Origin: a virus
IMG/VR virus record: IMGVR_UViG_3300005833_000026
Location: 1-42,072 of that record
Direction: 5' to 3' (one strand)
Length of the DNA stretch: 42,072 nt
The first letter of the stretch is position 1, and every line of letters starts with the position of its first letter. The notes under the pieces were generated by a model. It was not told where the DNA came from. It did no database searches and saw only the letters and a program-made list of their open reading frames with translations. Below are positions 5,622-13,919 of the stretch, in pieces. A program made the translations under genes and the position numbers.

Positions 5622-6022
5622 ACGACGGCTTCTACGCCTGGGACGTTTACCGCCAGCGCCACGAGGACGTCACGAAGAGCCTGAAGGAGATCGAGCACTA
5701 TCTCCGCCTCTTCGACCAGAAGGTAGGGACGATGTTTCAAACCGTTGGGCGCCGGCTCGACGAGATCGTGGAAAGGCAGGACATGACCATGGCAAGACTC
5801 GAAGAGGTATCCGCTGTACTCGACCAGCTCCAGGCGAAGGTACAGGAGACGGCGATCACCCTGACGGAACTGGTAGAGCTCTCGAAGAATGCGGTGACGC
5901 CCGAGGAGATCAAGGCGGTCACTGACAAGGCCCAGGCGATCCTGGACAACCTGACGGCGGCCGAGGACGCCTCAGACCCGACTCCGGACCTTCCTCCACC
6001 GACGACTACCCGCCGACCGTAA
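5618..6022 (+). CDS. coiled-coil phage protein, 134 aa
   Basis: ATG 5618 overlaps the stop of the upstream gene. Almost the whole chain is helical with heptad spacing (KSLKEIEHYLRLFDQKVG, LDEIVERQDMTMARLEEV, VLDQLQAKVQETAITL). It ends with 'TPEEIKAVTDKAQAILDNL' and a Pro/Thr tail. Similar coiled-coil proteins with a TPE(E/Q)xxxxxxKAQAI tail occur next to tail-fibre genes in phages. A structural or chaperone role is inference. It is followed by a 54-base gap with a GGGGCC/GGCCCC stem (6036-6051). Confidence 0.6.
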   Translation: MNDGFYAWDVYRQRHEDVTKSLKEIEHYLRLFDQKVGTMFQTVGRRLDEIVERQDMTMARLEEVSAVLDQLQAKVQETAITLTELVELSKNAVTPEEIKAVTDKAQAILDNLTAAEDASDPTPDLPPPTTTRRP

Positions 6023-6076
6023 GCCTGACGGATGTGGGGCCCCGCGGCCCCCGTCCGGCCGGAAAGGTGGTGCTCG

Positions 6077-6259
6077 ATGATCTGCGCCTCCTGTGGCAAC
6101 GACACGCTCGACGATACCGACCTTTGCCGGAGCCATCCCATCATGGGCGACATGCTCTGGGCGGCCACCAACAAGCTGATGTGCGACTTCTTCCACCGTC
6201 ACCTGATCCCCCCGCGAGTGCCCATCGAGATAGAGGATCCTGATCTCGGTCCGTTCTGA
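6077..6259 (+). CDS. small zinc-knuckle protein, 60 aa
   Basis: I start at ATG 6077 because GGAAAGGTGG lies just upstream. Longer starts at 6032 lack a site. MICASCGNDTLDDTDLCRSH gives C-x2-C...C-x2-H, a treble-clef-like set at residues 3-20, followed by a helical and Pro-rich end. Function unknown. The 35 bases after its stop carry the AGGAGGAG site of the tail-fibre gene. Confidence 0.6.
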   Translation: MICASCGNDTLDDTDLCRSHPIMGDMLWAATNKLMCDFFHRHLIPPRVPIEIEDPDLGPF

Positions 6260-6294
6260 AGGTGATACTTTAGCGTCAGGAGGAGTAACCCAAC

Positions 6295-7278
6295 ATGGCA
6301 AGCACCTGGTCGTTCCCGGTCGAAAGCGATCCTGGTCAGGCAACTGGAGATGTTCCTTACCTGTACAAAAACAATGGGGTGACGGAACTCCGCTTCCTGC
6401 CGGCAGGGGCCAACGGGACGGTTGTGACCTCGGCTGGAGCGGGTGCGGAGCCGACCTATGCGGCTGCTGGCGCTGTCAGTACCACCGGCACCGACCTTGC
6501 TCTGAGCGGACTTCTCACCGTCGCCAGCACGCTTGGCGTGACGGGTACCTCCACGCTGGGCGTCCTCAGTGCTGGGGCGAGTACCCTGGCGTCCCTTGCC
6601 GTGACGGCAGGAGCCACGGTGGGGACGACCCTTGGCGTCACGGGAGCCTCGACCCTCGCCTCGGCCTCGGTCACCGGGGCTCTCACGGTCGGAACGACTC
6701 TCGGGGTGACCGGCACCACGAGCCTCGGGGTACTGGGGACCAGTGGTCTCGCCACCATGGCATCGGCCAGCGTCACCGGAAACGAGACCGTTGGCGGCAC
6801 CTTGACGGTCACCGGCACCACTACCACGAACGGTACCCTTCAAACCAACGGGATCACGAACATTACGGGTGGCCACGTCCGGGGCGCCCTCATCGACACC
6901 GGCACTGGCGCCACCCTTAGCCAAATCCGGTCCTCGAATCTCATCATCTGTGACGCCACCGGCAACAACGTCTGCAACTACATCCTGCCGGCCGCCGCCG
7001 CCTACGGAGTGGGCGGGGTCCTCTGGTACGAATTCGTCTTCGCCTCCTCGCTGATCGAGACCCGGGAGCTTCGGATCAACACCCCGGCCGGGACCGACAT
7101 GATCATCGGAACGACCACCCCGGCTGGTGGGACGGGCATCGCCACCACGGCGGGTACAGGCCACGGGATCAAGAACACCAACGGCACGAACGTGCGCGGA
7201 AACTACGTCATCCTCGTCAGCGACGGTGTCTCCAAGTGGTACATGACGTCTCTCAACGGCATCTGGGCGGCCTTCTAG
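6295..7278 (+). CDS. tail fibre / appendage protein with TLGVTG repeats
   Basis: ATG 6295 follows GGAGGAGTAACCCAAC. Of 327 residues, about 60-190 consist of degenerate VTGASTLAS / TVGTTLGVTGT-type repeats, the pattern of phage fibre shafts. The C-terminal ~130 residues are non-repetitive and Gly/Thr-rich and end SKWYMTSLNGIWAAF, like a fibre tip. The virion location is inferred from the repeats and from position at the head of the late block. It probably contributes to host attachment. Confidence 0.75.
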   Translation: MASTWSFPVESDPGQATGDVPYLYKNNGVTELRFLPAGANGTVVTSAGAGAEPTYAAAGAVSTTGTDLALSGLLTVASTLGVTGTSTLGVLSAGASTLASLAVTAGATVGTTLGVTGASTLASASVTGALTVGTTLGVTGTTSLGVLGTSGLATMASASVTGNETVGGTLTVTGTTTTNGTLQTNGITNITGGHVRGALIDTGTGATLSQIRSSNLIICDATGNNVCNYILPAAAAYGVGGVLWYEFVFASSLIETRELRINTPAGTDMIIGTTTPAGGTGIATTAGTGHGIKNTNGTNVRGNYVILVSDGVSKWYMTSLNGIWAAF

Positions 7279-7281
7279 GTC

Positions 7282-7539
7282 ATGGCCGACTCCGCCGCCC
7301 AGAGGTTCGTTGCCAGATCACAGGAACTCGAGCAGATCCGTCCCGTGTTCGCCAAGCCGACACCGGACGGCAAGCTGGTCGCCATCGCCGCCCTGATCGC
7401 CATCCCTACCGACAACGGGATGGTCCCCGGCTTCACCATCACCCGTGAGGGCCAGACGCTGGACGAGGCCCTCTTCCGCGAACTAACTGCCTGGGGCCTG
7501 GGTCTTCTCGAGGCCCGCCCCGAGACCGAGCTAGGCTAA
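7282..7539 (+). CDS. hypothetical 85-aa protein in tail block
   Basis: ATG 7282 starts 4 bases after the fibre stop. The chain reads MADSAAQRFVARSQELEQIR and then PTPDGKLVAIAALIAIPTD...GFTITREGQTLDEALF, a mixed alpha/beta fold. No family recognised. Its place between tail-appendage genes suggests a virion or chaperone role. Confidence 0.6.
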   Translation: MADSAAQRFVARSQELEQIRPVFAKPTPDGKLVAIAALIAIPTDNGMVPGFTITREGQTLDEALFRELTAWGLGLLEARPETELG

Positions 7540-7552
7540 CCGGAGGAAATGA

Positions 7553-7945
7553 ATGGCAGCAGACGCCGCCAGCACCCCAGCCGGAAGTATCGTGTACGGA
7601 AAGGGTCCGGACGGAACTCGGTCGGCCATCCTGACCTGGGCCGCAATCACCGGAGCCGCTACTGGATCCTGGCTCGAGGTCCCTGGCGGATTCGTCGTTG
7701 AAAGTGTGAACGCAAGCCCGACGGCTACCTTCGGCTCAGCCACTCTGGTGCTTCAGGGATCGAACGAGCCGATCACCACGACCACACCCGCGGCGGTCGG
7801 CCTCACCTCGGACGGCACGGCCGCCATCTCCATCACGGCGAACGCTCTGAAGAAGGTCTGGGAACAACCCCATCTGATTCGTCCCGTCACCAGCGGCGGA
7901 ACTTCAACGGTCGTCAACGTCTATGTGAAGTGCCGAGCCTCCTAG
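7553..7945 (+). CDS. hypothetical 130-aa structural-type protein
   Basis: ATG 7553 follows CGGAGGAAATGA. The sequence is beta-rich and Ala/Thr/Gly-rich (GSIVYGKGPDGTRSAILTW, then VVESVNASPTATFGS and TSTVVNVYVKCRAS). This style is common for small head-decoration or tail-appendage proteins. No specific family recognised. Confidence 0.6.
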   Translation: MAADAASTPAGSIVYGKGPDGTRSAILTWAAITGAATGSWLEVPGGFVVESVNASPTATFGSATLVLQGSNEPITTTTPAAVGLTSDGTAAISITANALKKVWEQPHLIRPVTSGGTSTVVNVYVKCRAS

Positions 7946-7951
7946 CGTAAG

Positions 7952-10105
7952 ATGCCGCAACGCTCGAGCGCCGGCCGACGCCAGCATTTCATCGGCAACC
8001 CCGGGACCCGGATCTCCGGAACCATCCACGTATCCGGTAGCACCTCGCCAGAGTGGACGGATCCCGTAACCGCCACCTGGACCAACGCGACTTCTGCCCC
8101 GACAAACCTCGATCTCGACGTTTCCCAGATGGCCTCGGCCATCGTCTACGTGAACGAGACGGCGGGTGTGGGCGGCTCGATCGACTTCCTTGTTTCAGGA
8201 GACGGCACCAACTTTGATGCCATCATACCGCTCGATCTCGTCCTACGTGTTTCGGCGACGTCATCCACGCATGCCATCGGCGCCGGCGACAAGACCTACA
8301 GCTTCAACGTCTCGGCCTACAAGACCCTTAGGACGCGCCTCTCGGTCGCTATCACCAGCGGCACCGTGGCCATCACCGCGCGAGCCACGAGTGCCTGGGG
8401 CCACGGAATCCTCTACACGCTGCCGGCCAACGCCGGAGCGGCCCTGGTCGATACCGAGCTCCCGGCCGCAGTCCTCCTGACCGACAACACGGCGACCCCG
8501 ACCGCGCCGGCCGTGGGCTCCTTCGGGATGCTCTACGACGGGGCGGCGTGGGACTTCGCGCGCGGGACCTCGGCTGACGGGGCGCTGGTCAACCTCGGGG
8601 CGAACAACGATGTCACCGTCACATCCGGAACGATCACCACGATCACCAATGTCGTCCACGTGGACGACAATACAGCTTCCCTCACGGTGGACAATCCCAT
8701 CCTCAGCGTGGTTGGTGGTGGCACCGAGGCCACGGCCCAGCGGGTAACGATAGCCACAGACTCGACGGGTGTTCTCAGCGTCAATGACAACTCTGGCTCG
8801 TTGACCATCGACAACGCGACCCTGAGTGTGGTCGGAGGAGGGGCCGAGGCAACCGCACTACGCGTCACGATCGCCAACGACACCACCGGGAGTCTATCCG
8901 TCTTCCCCGCCTATCAGAAGGTCGATAACGGGCCCTTCACGGATGGCTCGAGCTTCGTCGCTACGGCAGGATTCATCCTGGATGAAGTAGCCGGCACAGC
9001 TCTGACGGAAAACGATGTAGGCGCAGCTCGCATTGACCCGAAGAGGGCCCAGGTGCTTGTCATCGAGGACGAGACCACGCGCGGTCGCCGAACCACGGTT
9101 ACCGCGGCCAACGCCCTCAAGGTAGATAACTCAGCCGTCACTCAGCCAATCAGCGGGACCATAGCCGCCACCCAGTCAGGAACTTGGACCGTCACCGGGG
9201 CCGGTGGGACGTTCCCTGTCACCGACAGCGCTGGTTCTCTTACCGTAGATGCCCCGGTTGACACTCCAGTCTTCGTGCGTCTGAGCGATGGAGCGGCGGC
9301 GATTACGACCCTCCCGGTCAGTCTCGCCAGCGTACCGTCTCACGCTGTAACGAACGCTGGCACCTTCGTTGTCCAGGAAAACGGGGCCGCTCTCACGTCA
9401 CTTCAATTGATCGACGATGTGGTGGTAGCCGACGACGCCGCGTTTACCCCGGCTACTACGAAGGTGGCCATGGCCGGCTTTACCTTCGACGACGTGGCGC
9501 CGGACAGTGTCAACGAAGGCGACGCCGGAGCGGCGCGAATGAGCGCCAACCGGAACGTCTACACGACGATTCGCGATGCTGCCGGCAACGAACGTGGGGC
9601 AAACGTAACTTCGCTGAACGAATTAGTGGTGAGTGTCTCGACGGATACCTCTACTCCTACCTACATCGTCCAGGAAGATACAGGACACTTCAGCGGAGAT
9701 CCTGGTATCCAGCTCCTGGGTGTTCGCAGAGACGCAGAGACCTCTCCAGTCAGCGCCAACAACGATTACCATCATCCTGTTTTCGACAATGCCGGCCAGC
9801 TCAAGGTCCGCACCAGCAGGCCGGCCACACCCGCTCAGTCAACCGTGGCGTCAAGCGCCAGTTCTACCACGCTAGTGGCAGCGAACACAGGACGACATGG
9901 CGCAACGATCTACAACGACTCCACCGCGCTGCTCTATCTGAAGCTGGGTGCCACGGCTTCTACTACCAGTTTCACCGCTGTGCTCACTGGTACTCAGAGC
10001 GGAGTAGGAGGCTATTACGAAGTGCCTTTCGGCTACACAGGAATCATAGACGGAATCTGGGTCAGTGCCACTGGCAACGCTCGGATCACGGAACTGACGA
10101 CCTGA
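7952..10105 (+). CDS. large tail appendage / fibre protein, 717 aa
   Basis: The 717-residue chain is built of beta-rich modules. A tandem pair of about 43 residues (SLTVDNPILSVVGGG..., SLTIDNATLSVVGGG...) lies around residues 235-315. A second duplicated module (DEVAGTALTENDVGAARID / DDVAPDSVNEGDAGAARMS) occurs near 345 and 510. The C-terminus resembles small jelly-roll tips (STTSFTAVLTGTQSGVGGYY). Phage adhesins and baseplate-associated fibres often carry such repeats. The stop overlaps the next ATG by one base (TGATG). Confidence 0.7.
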   Translation: MPQRSSAGRRQHFIGNPGTRISGTIHVSGSTSPEWTDPVTATWTNATSAPTNLDLDVSQMASAIVYVNETAGVGGSIDFLVSGDGTNFDAIIPLDLVLRVSATSSTHAIGAGDKTYSFNVSAYKTLRTRLSVAITSGTVAITARATSAWGHGILYTLPANAGAALVDTELPAAVLLTDNTATPTAPAVGSFGMLYDGAAWDFARGTSADGALVNLGANNDVTVTSGTITTITNVVHVDDNTASLTVDNPILSVVGGGTEATAQRVTIATDSTGVLSVNDNSGSLTIDNATLSVVGGGAEATALRVTIANDTTGSLSVFPAYQKVDNGPFTDGSSFVATAGFILDEVAGTALTENDVGAARIDPKRAQVLVIEDETTRGRRTTVTAANALKVDNSAVTQPISGTIAATQSGTWTVTGAGGTFPVTDSAGSLTVDAPVDTPVFVRLSDGAAAITTLPVSLASVPSHAVTNAGTFVVQENGAALTSLQLIDDVVVADDAAFTPATTKVAMAGFTFDDVAPDSVNEGDAGAARMSANRNVYTTIRDAAGNERGANVTSLNELVVSVSTDTSTPTYIVQEDTGHFSGDPGIQLLGVRRDAETSPVSANNDYHHPVFDNAGQLKVRTSRPATPAQSTVASSASSTTLVAANTGRHGATIYNDSTALLYLKLGATASTTSFTAVLTGTQSGVGGYYEVPFGYTGIIDGIWVSATGNARITELTT

Positions 10106-11256
10106 TGCCGCTCTGGAATCCAGATACAGAACGTTTCTTCTCTGGCGGCCGAGCATCGGTGGTGAGCGGAGACCCGTACCCGACAACCGATCAACTGACC
10201 AAGTCCACTATCTATTACATACCTTCCGGACCTGACGGGAATTCCATAACACTTCTCAATTCATCGAGCCAGATGGTGAATGTGCAGTTCTCTGAGCTCT
10301 CGGTTGCCGTACCATCTACCACGAATAATTCTTTCGATATATTCGGTTACGCAAGTGGCGGCACAATGGCGCTTGAGACGCTGAACTGGACGAATTACTA
10401 CACGAGAGCCACGGCGGTTACGTTGGTCGGCGGAATGTGGACGAAGTCCGGCGATCCGACCAGGAGACTACTTGCTTCGGCTTGCACCACCGGGACCAGC
10501 GGAAAGATTGAGGACTCTAGGACCAGACGTCTTCTGTACAACGTCAACAACCAGATTGTCCGCTTCTGCTGGCGCCAGGACAACAACGTCGCCGCTTATA
10601 CTACTGCCGCATGGAGGGAATGGAACAACTGGAAGCCAGGAGTTTCTGTAGGTGGGACGGGGGGAGTGTGGGGAGCAACGGGGACCTATTACTACCAGAT
10701 CGAGGCTTATAACTCGGATGGTGAGCTCATAGGCGTCTCGAAGGAAAGCGCCGGCGCTGTTGTCACGGCCACTACCCAGAAGGTCACCCTCACCTGGACA
10801 GCCGTGGACGATGTGTCGGTAGCGACCTACAAGATTTATCGAACCACAGTCTCAGGAACCTATACTCCCACGGCACTCCGGAACACGTTTACCAAAACGG
10901 TGAGTTATTCTTCAGGCGAGACTTACGTGGACGACGGCACGGCTACTACAACCGGAGCTATTGGAACGTCACGAACCAGTTACGTCAGGATGATGACGGG
11001 ACTTCAATCTACATTCCTTGCTCAGGAAGCAATCATGGGGATTGCCGTAGGCGAAGGTGGGTTGGCTTTGGATACTGATTTGTATGGATATTACGGCAAT
11101 CCAGTATGCATCAATTTGAATGCAGGATACGTGACACTGGTGGCGGCGGCAAAGTCTGTCGTGTCCGCGGCGAGACATCTATATGAAACTACTCAGTTGG
11201 GAAACGCATCGGCAACCTATAACGATTGGCAGCTGTACGCCTACCAGATGATGTGA
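10105..11256 (+). CDS. tail spike/fibre protein with fibronectin-like domain
   Basis: The 383-residue protein has a beta-rich N-terminal half. Residues ~190-285 read like a fibronectin III/Ig module (GTYYYQIEAYNSDGELIG ... VTLTWTAVDDVSVATYKIYR). The last ~100 residues form a distinct C-terminal domain. Codon and base composition is a little more A+T-rich than the adjacent terminase/portal genes, as often seen for exchanged receptor-binding genes. Role in host recognition is inferred from position and composition. Confidence 0.65.
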   Translation: MPLWNPDTERFFSGGRASVVSGDPYPTTDQLTKSTIYYIPSGPDGNSITLLNSSSQMVNVQFSELSVAVPSTTNNSFDIFGYASGGTMALETLNWTNYYTRATAVTLVGGMWTKSGDPTRRLLASACTTGTSGKIEDSRTRRLLYNVNNQIVRFCWRQDNNVAAYTTAAWREWNNWKPGVSVGGTGGVWGATGTYYYQIEAYNSDGELIGVSKESAGAVVTATTQKVTLTWTAVDDVSVATYKIYRTTVSGTYTPTALRNTFTKTVSYSSGETYVDDGTATTTGAIGTSRTSYVRMMTGLQSTFLAQEAIMGIAVGEGGLALDTDLYGYYGNPVCINLNAGYVTLVAAAKSVVSAARHLYETTQLGNASATYNDWQLYAYQMM

Positions 11257-11257
11257 C

Positions 11258-11587
11258 ATGGATAGGGTGAGGGCGTTTCAATTCGTTCGCGCTTTGGATC
11301 CGGATGGGAGTCTATTCATTACGGAGACGGGAGATGCTGTCTATACTCCAGGAGTCTCGCTGGATGCCGCGACTGCTCAGAAGATCCTAGACAGACTGTC
11401 TGACTCGGGATCATTCGACACACAGATAAAATCGCGAAGTGAAATTCTCGTGGAGCTCGGCAAGCTCAAACCCGCTGAGCGTGATGCTCTACTTATTGCC
11501 TTGGTAGCCGACAAGCTACAGACCGATCCAGAGTTTCTGGACAAGGCTGGAATCGTAGCATCAGTGAAAAAGCCTAAGGAGGCGTGA
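11258..11587 (+). CDS. hypothetical 109-aa protein
   Basis: Starts one base after the previous stop. It has a short beta N-terminus (FQFVRALDPDGSLFITETG) and a helical C-terminal half (AERDALLIALVADKLQTDPE). It resembles small tail-fibre-associated proteins of unknown role. No domain named. Confidence 0.6.
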   Translation: MDRVRAFQFVRALDPDGSLFITETGDAVYTPGVSLDAATAQKILDRLSDSGSFDTQIKSRSEILVELGKLKPAERDALLIALVADKLQTDPEFLDKAGIVASVKKPKEA

Positions 11588-12097
11588 ATGAGTTGGAGAG
11601 CGATTCCGCAGTGGCACATCACCGACTACCGAACGCCAACCAGTGAGCATATTCTACTCGGAGCGACGACACCTATAACCACTGTTAACCCACCCATGGC
11701 CGCTTACAACACATGGCTTACGGTGGACGTGACTAGATCGTGGTACGGATACACAATCATTCCGCCCACCGTGAAGGGGCTCACCCTGTCTATCCTCACC
11801 GGAATGGTTCAAGCGACGAACACCAGCAAACCGTCGCGGAATCTCTACTACTACTTCGCGGCTCGACCACAGGACCAGGCTGTGGACGTTGCTCCTGATG
11901 TAAAAGTCATGCTGGCGAGAGGCGTAGACGGGGTGCGATCGCAGAACGTGGTAATCGTCCCTGTAGCTTCCGATCTGACCATCCAGTTCAAGTGGGCGGT
12001 TCAGGACGTGAACAACATCGTGGTGCCGGAAGCGCAGCTAGGTGCTCCGTACGTTCACGTCGGATTCGAGATCATGATCTCGGGTTGGGGGGAGTAG
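11588..12097 (+). CDS. hypothetical 169-aa beta-rich virion-type protein
   Basis: Directly abuts the preceding stop. The sequence is beta-rich with aromatic strands (NTWLTVDVTRSWYGYTIIPP, NLYYYFAARPQDQAVDV) and ends HVGFEIMISGWGE. It looks like a single-domain tail or decoration protein, but I do not recognise the family. Confidence 0.6.
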   Translation: MSWRAIPQWHITDYRTPTSEHILLGATTPITTVNPPMAAYNTWLTVDVTRSWYGYTIIPPTVKGLTLSILTGMVQATNTSKPSRNLYYYFAARPQDQAVDVAPDVKVMLARGVDGVRSQNVVIVPVASDLTIQFKWAVQDVNNIVVPEAQLGAPYVHVGFEIMISGWGE

Positions 12098-12100
12098 GCC

Positions 12101-12307
12101 ATGCCGCTTGGTAAGGGCGTTCGCTACAGGATGGTCAAGATGAAGGGTGGTGGTTACGAGCGCCTTGCCTTCAAGGGTAACAAGGTGATCGAGACCAAGA
12201 ACATGAAGACAGGCGCCATGCACACCCCGGCCGAGTTCGCGGCCGACCACGCCAGGATGATGAAGAAGCACGGCAAGAGGAAGTTGACGATGATGGGCCA
12301 CAAGTGA
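12101..12307 (+). CDS. small basic protein upstream of terminase
   Basis: The 68-residue, strongly Lys/Arg-rich peptide (KGVRYRMVKMKGGGYERLAF ... HGKRKLTMMGHK) ends in a GTGA overlap with the terminase start. Its charge and position next to terL could suit nucleic-acid binding or a terminase partner, but no motif proves this. Confidence 0.6.
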   Translation: MPLGKGVRYRMVKMKGGGYERLAFKGNKVIETKNMKTGAMHTPAEFAADHARMMKKHGKRKLTMMGHK

Positions 12308-13707
12308 AAGTCCAGGTCCCCTACAACTACACGCCGAGAGCCTACCAGATGCCCGTGTGGGAAGCCTTCCAGGCGGGAATCAAGAGGTTCGCGTGCGTGT
12401 GGCATCGCCGGAGCGGCAAGGACAAGACGTGGCTGAACATCATGGTCCACGCGATGTATCAGCGCAAGGGCACCTACTACTACCTGTTGCCGACCTACAA
12501 CCAGGCCAAGAAGATCATCTGGGATGGCATGGGCAAGGACGGTTTCCGGTTCCGTGATCACTTCCCCATGGAACTCGTCGAACGAATCGACGAGACCGAG
12601 ATGCAAATCCATTTCAAGATGGGCTCGATCTTCCAGTTGATCGGTACGGACAAGATCGATAGGATCGTCGGCCCCAACCCCATCGGGTGCGTCTTCTCCG
12701 AGTACTCGCTTCAGCGCAAGCAGGCGTTCGATCTTCTCGAGCCGATCCTGCTGGAGAACGGCGGCTGGGCGGCCTTCATCTTCACCCCGCGGGGCAAGAA
12801 CCACGCCTGGGAGATCTGGAACTACGCGACCTCCAGGCCACACTGGTTCACGTCCCTCCTCACGGTGGACCAGACCGCCGACGAGCACGGCCTACCTCTG
12901 ATCTCCCCCGAGCAGCTCGCCGAGCTCCGACGCCGTGGGGTAGACGAGGAACTCATCCAGCAGGAGTACTACTGCAGCTTCCGCGGGTCCATGCAGGGGG
13001 CTTTCTACACGGCTCAAATGAAGAAGGCCGAGGACGAGAACCGGATCGGCGTCTATCACTACGATCCTCGATTCCCTGTGGAGACCTGGTGGGATCTTGG
13101 GCAGGACGACGCCATGGCCGTTGGCTTCCTCCAGCAGATCGGCATGGAGGTCCGCTTCATCGACTACATCGAGGAGCACCACAAGGGCTTTCCGTGGTTC
13201 GCGGCCGAGATGAGGGCCCGGGGCTACGCCTACGCCGAGCAGCACGTGGCTCCCCACGACATCGAGGTTCAGGAGTACTCGGAGCTCACCCGTAAGGAGA
13301 CAGCCGCCCAGCACGGGATCCACTTCATCGTGGCGCCCAAGCTGCCGCTGCAGGAAGGTATCCAGGCGGTGCGGGAAAAATTCCACCGGTTCACTTTCCA
13401 TGAACCTCTGACAAACCGCCTCATCGACTGCCTCAAGAACTACCGACGCAAGTGGGACGAGGATCTCCAGGAGTACTCGGTCCAGCCCGTGAAGGATCAG
13501 TACACCCACGGAGCGGACATGGTGCGCAACGGCGTGATGGCCTTCGACGACCGGGGATACTCCCGCTTTGCGCGACGCGTCACCCAGCAGTACGCGGACT
13601 CAGATTTCGATCCGTTCACCTACCAGCAGCACGGCCAGGTAATCGACGTGGGCGAATCCCGTATACTCGAGGTCGAGACGGATTTCGACCCGTTCTCGAG
13701 GAGATAG
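12304..13707 (+). CDS. terL: terminase large subunit
   Basis: ATP-driven DNA-packaging motor with nuclease. The Walker A-like WHRRSGKDKT is at residues 33-42, Walker B IGCVFSEYS at 127-135 with E133 as catalytic acid, and the coupling motif FTPRGKNHAW follows at 160-169. The C-terminal RNase H-like nuclease begins around TWWDLGQDD (261-269). The length of 467 residues is normal. GTG start overlaps the upstream stop (GTGA). It is followed by a small gene and the portal, the usual packaging order. Confidence 0.93.
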   Translation: MKVQVPYNYTPRAYQMPVWEAFQAGIKRFACVWHRRSGKDKTWLNIMVHAMYQRKGTYYYLLPTYNQAKKIIWDGMGKDGFRFRDHFPMELVERIDETEMQIHFKMGSIFQLIGTDKIDRIVGPNPIGCVFSEYSLQRKQAFDLLEPILLENGGWAAFIFTPRGKNHAWEIWNYATSRPHWFTSLLTVDQTADEHGLPLISPEQLAELRRRGVDEELIQQEYYCSFRGSMQGAFYTAQMKKAEDENRIGVYHYDPRFPVETWWDLGQDDAMAVGFLQQIGMEVRFIDYIEEHHKGFPWFAAEMRARGYAYAEQHVAPHDIEVQEYSELTRKETAAQHGIHFIVAPKLPLQEGIQAVREKFHRFTFHEPLTNRLIDCLKNYRRKWDEDLQEYSVQPVKDQYTHGADMVRNGVMAFDDRGYSRFARRVTQQYADSDFDPFTYQQHGQVIDVGESRILEVETDFDPFSRR

Positions 13708-13709
13708 CG

Positions 13710-13919
13710 ATGGGTGGCTACCTGGCCTACAGTTCCGCGACCAGCATCCCGGATGCGAAGAAGCCTCCCGTTGCCGACCCCAACAAGGTGGACAAGGAAG
13801 CCGCCGACATCACCCTGGCCAACAAGAAGAAGAAGGGCTACCCGTCCACGATGGTGGCCCGGATGCTAGGGCCTGGAGCGAATGACACGTTCGGCAACCA
13901 AGCTACGCTGGGGGTGTAA
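13710..13919 (+). CDS. hypothetical 69-aa protein between terminase and portal
   Basis: ATG 13710 follows GAGGAGATAGCG directly after the terminase stop. The product (MGGYLAYSSATSIPDAKKPP...) has a Lys-rich helical middle and a Gly/Asn end. Short proteins of this kind often sit between terL and portal genes of podoviruses; no function is known. The stop TAA is followed at once by the portal GTG. Confidence 0.65.
   Translation: MGGYLAYSSATSIPDAKKPPVADPNKVDKEAADITLANKKKKGYPSTMVARMLGPGANDTFGNQATLGV

Noticed and set aside
6242-6269. promoter before the tail fibre gene using GATACT at 6264
   Set aside because: The -10-like box matches the capsid promoter's, but no -35-like sequence lies at the right distance.
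7952-11256. diversity-generating retroelement targeting the tail fibre
   Set aside because: No reverse transcriptase and no template/variable repeat pair is visible, despite the Bbp19-like link to Bordetella phage BPP-1.
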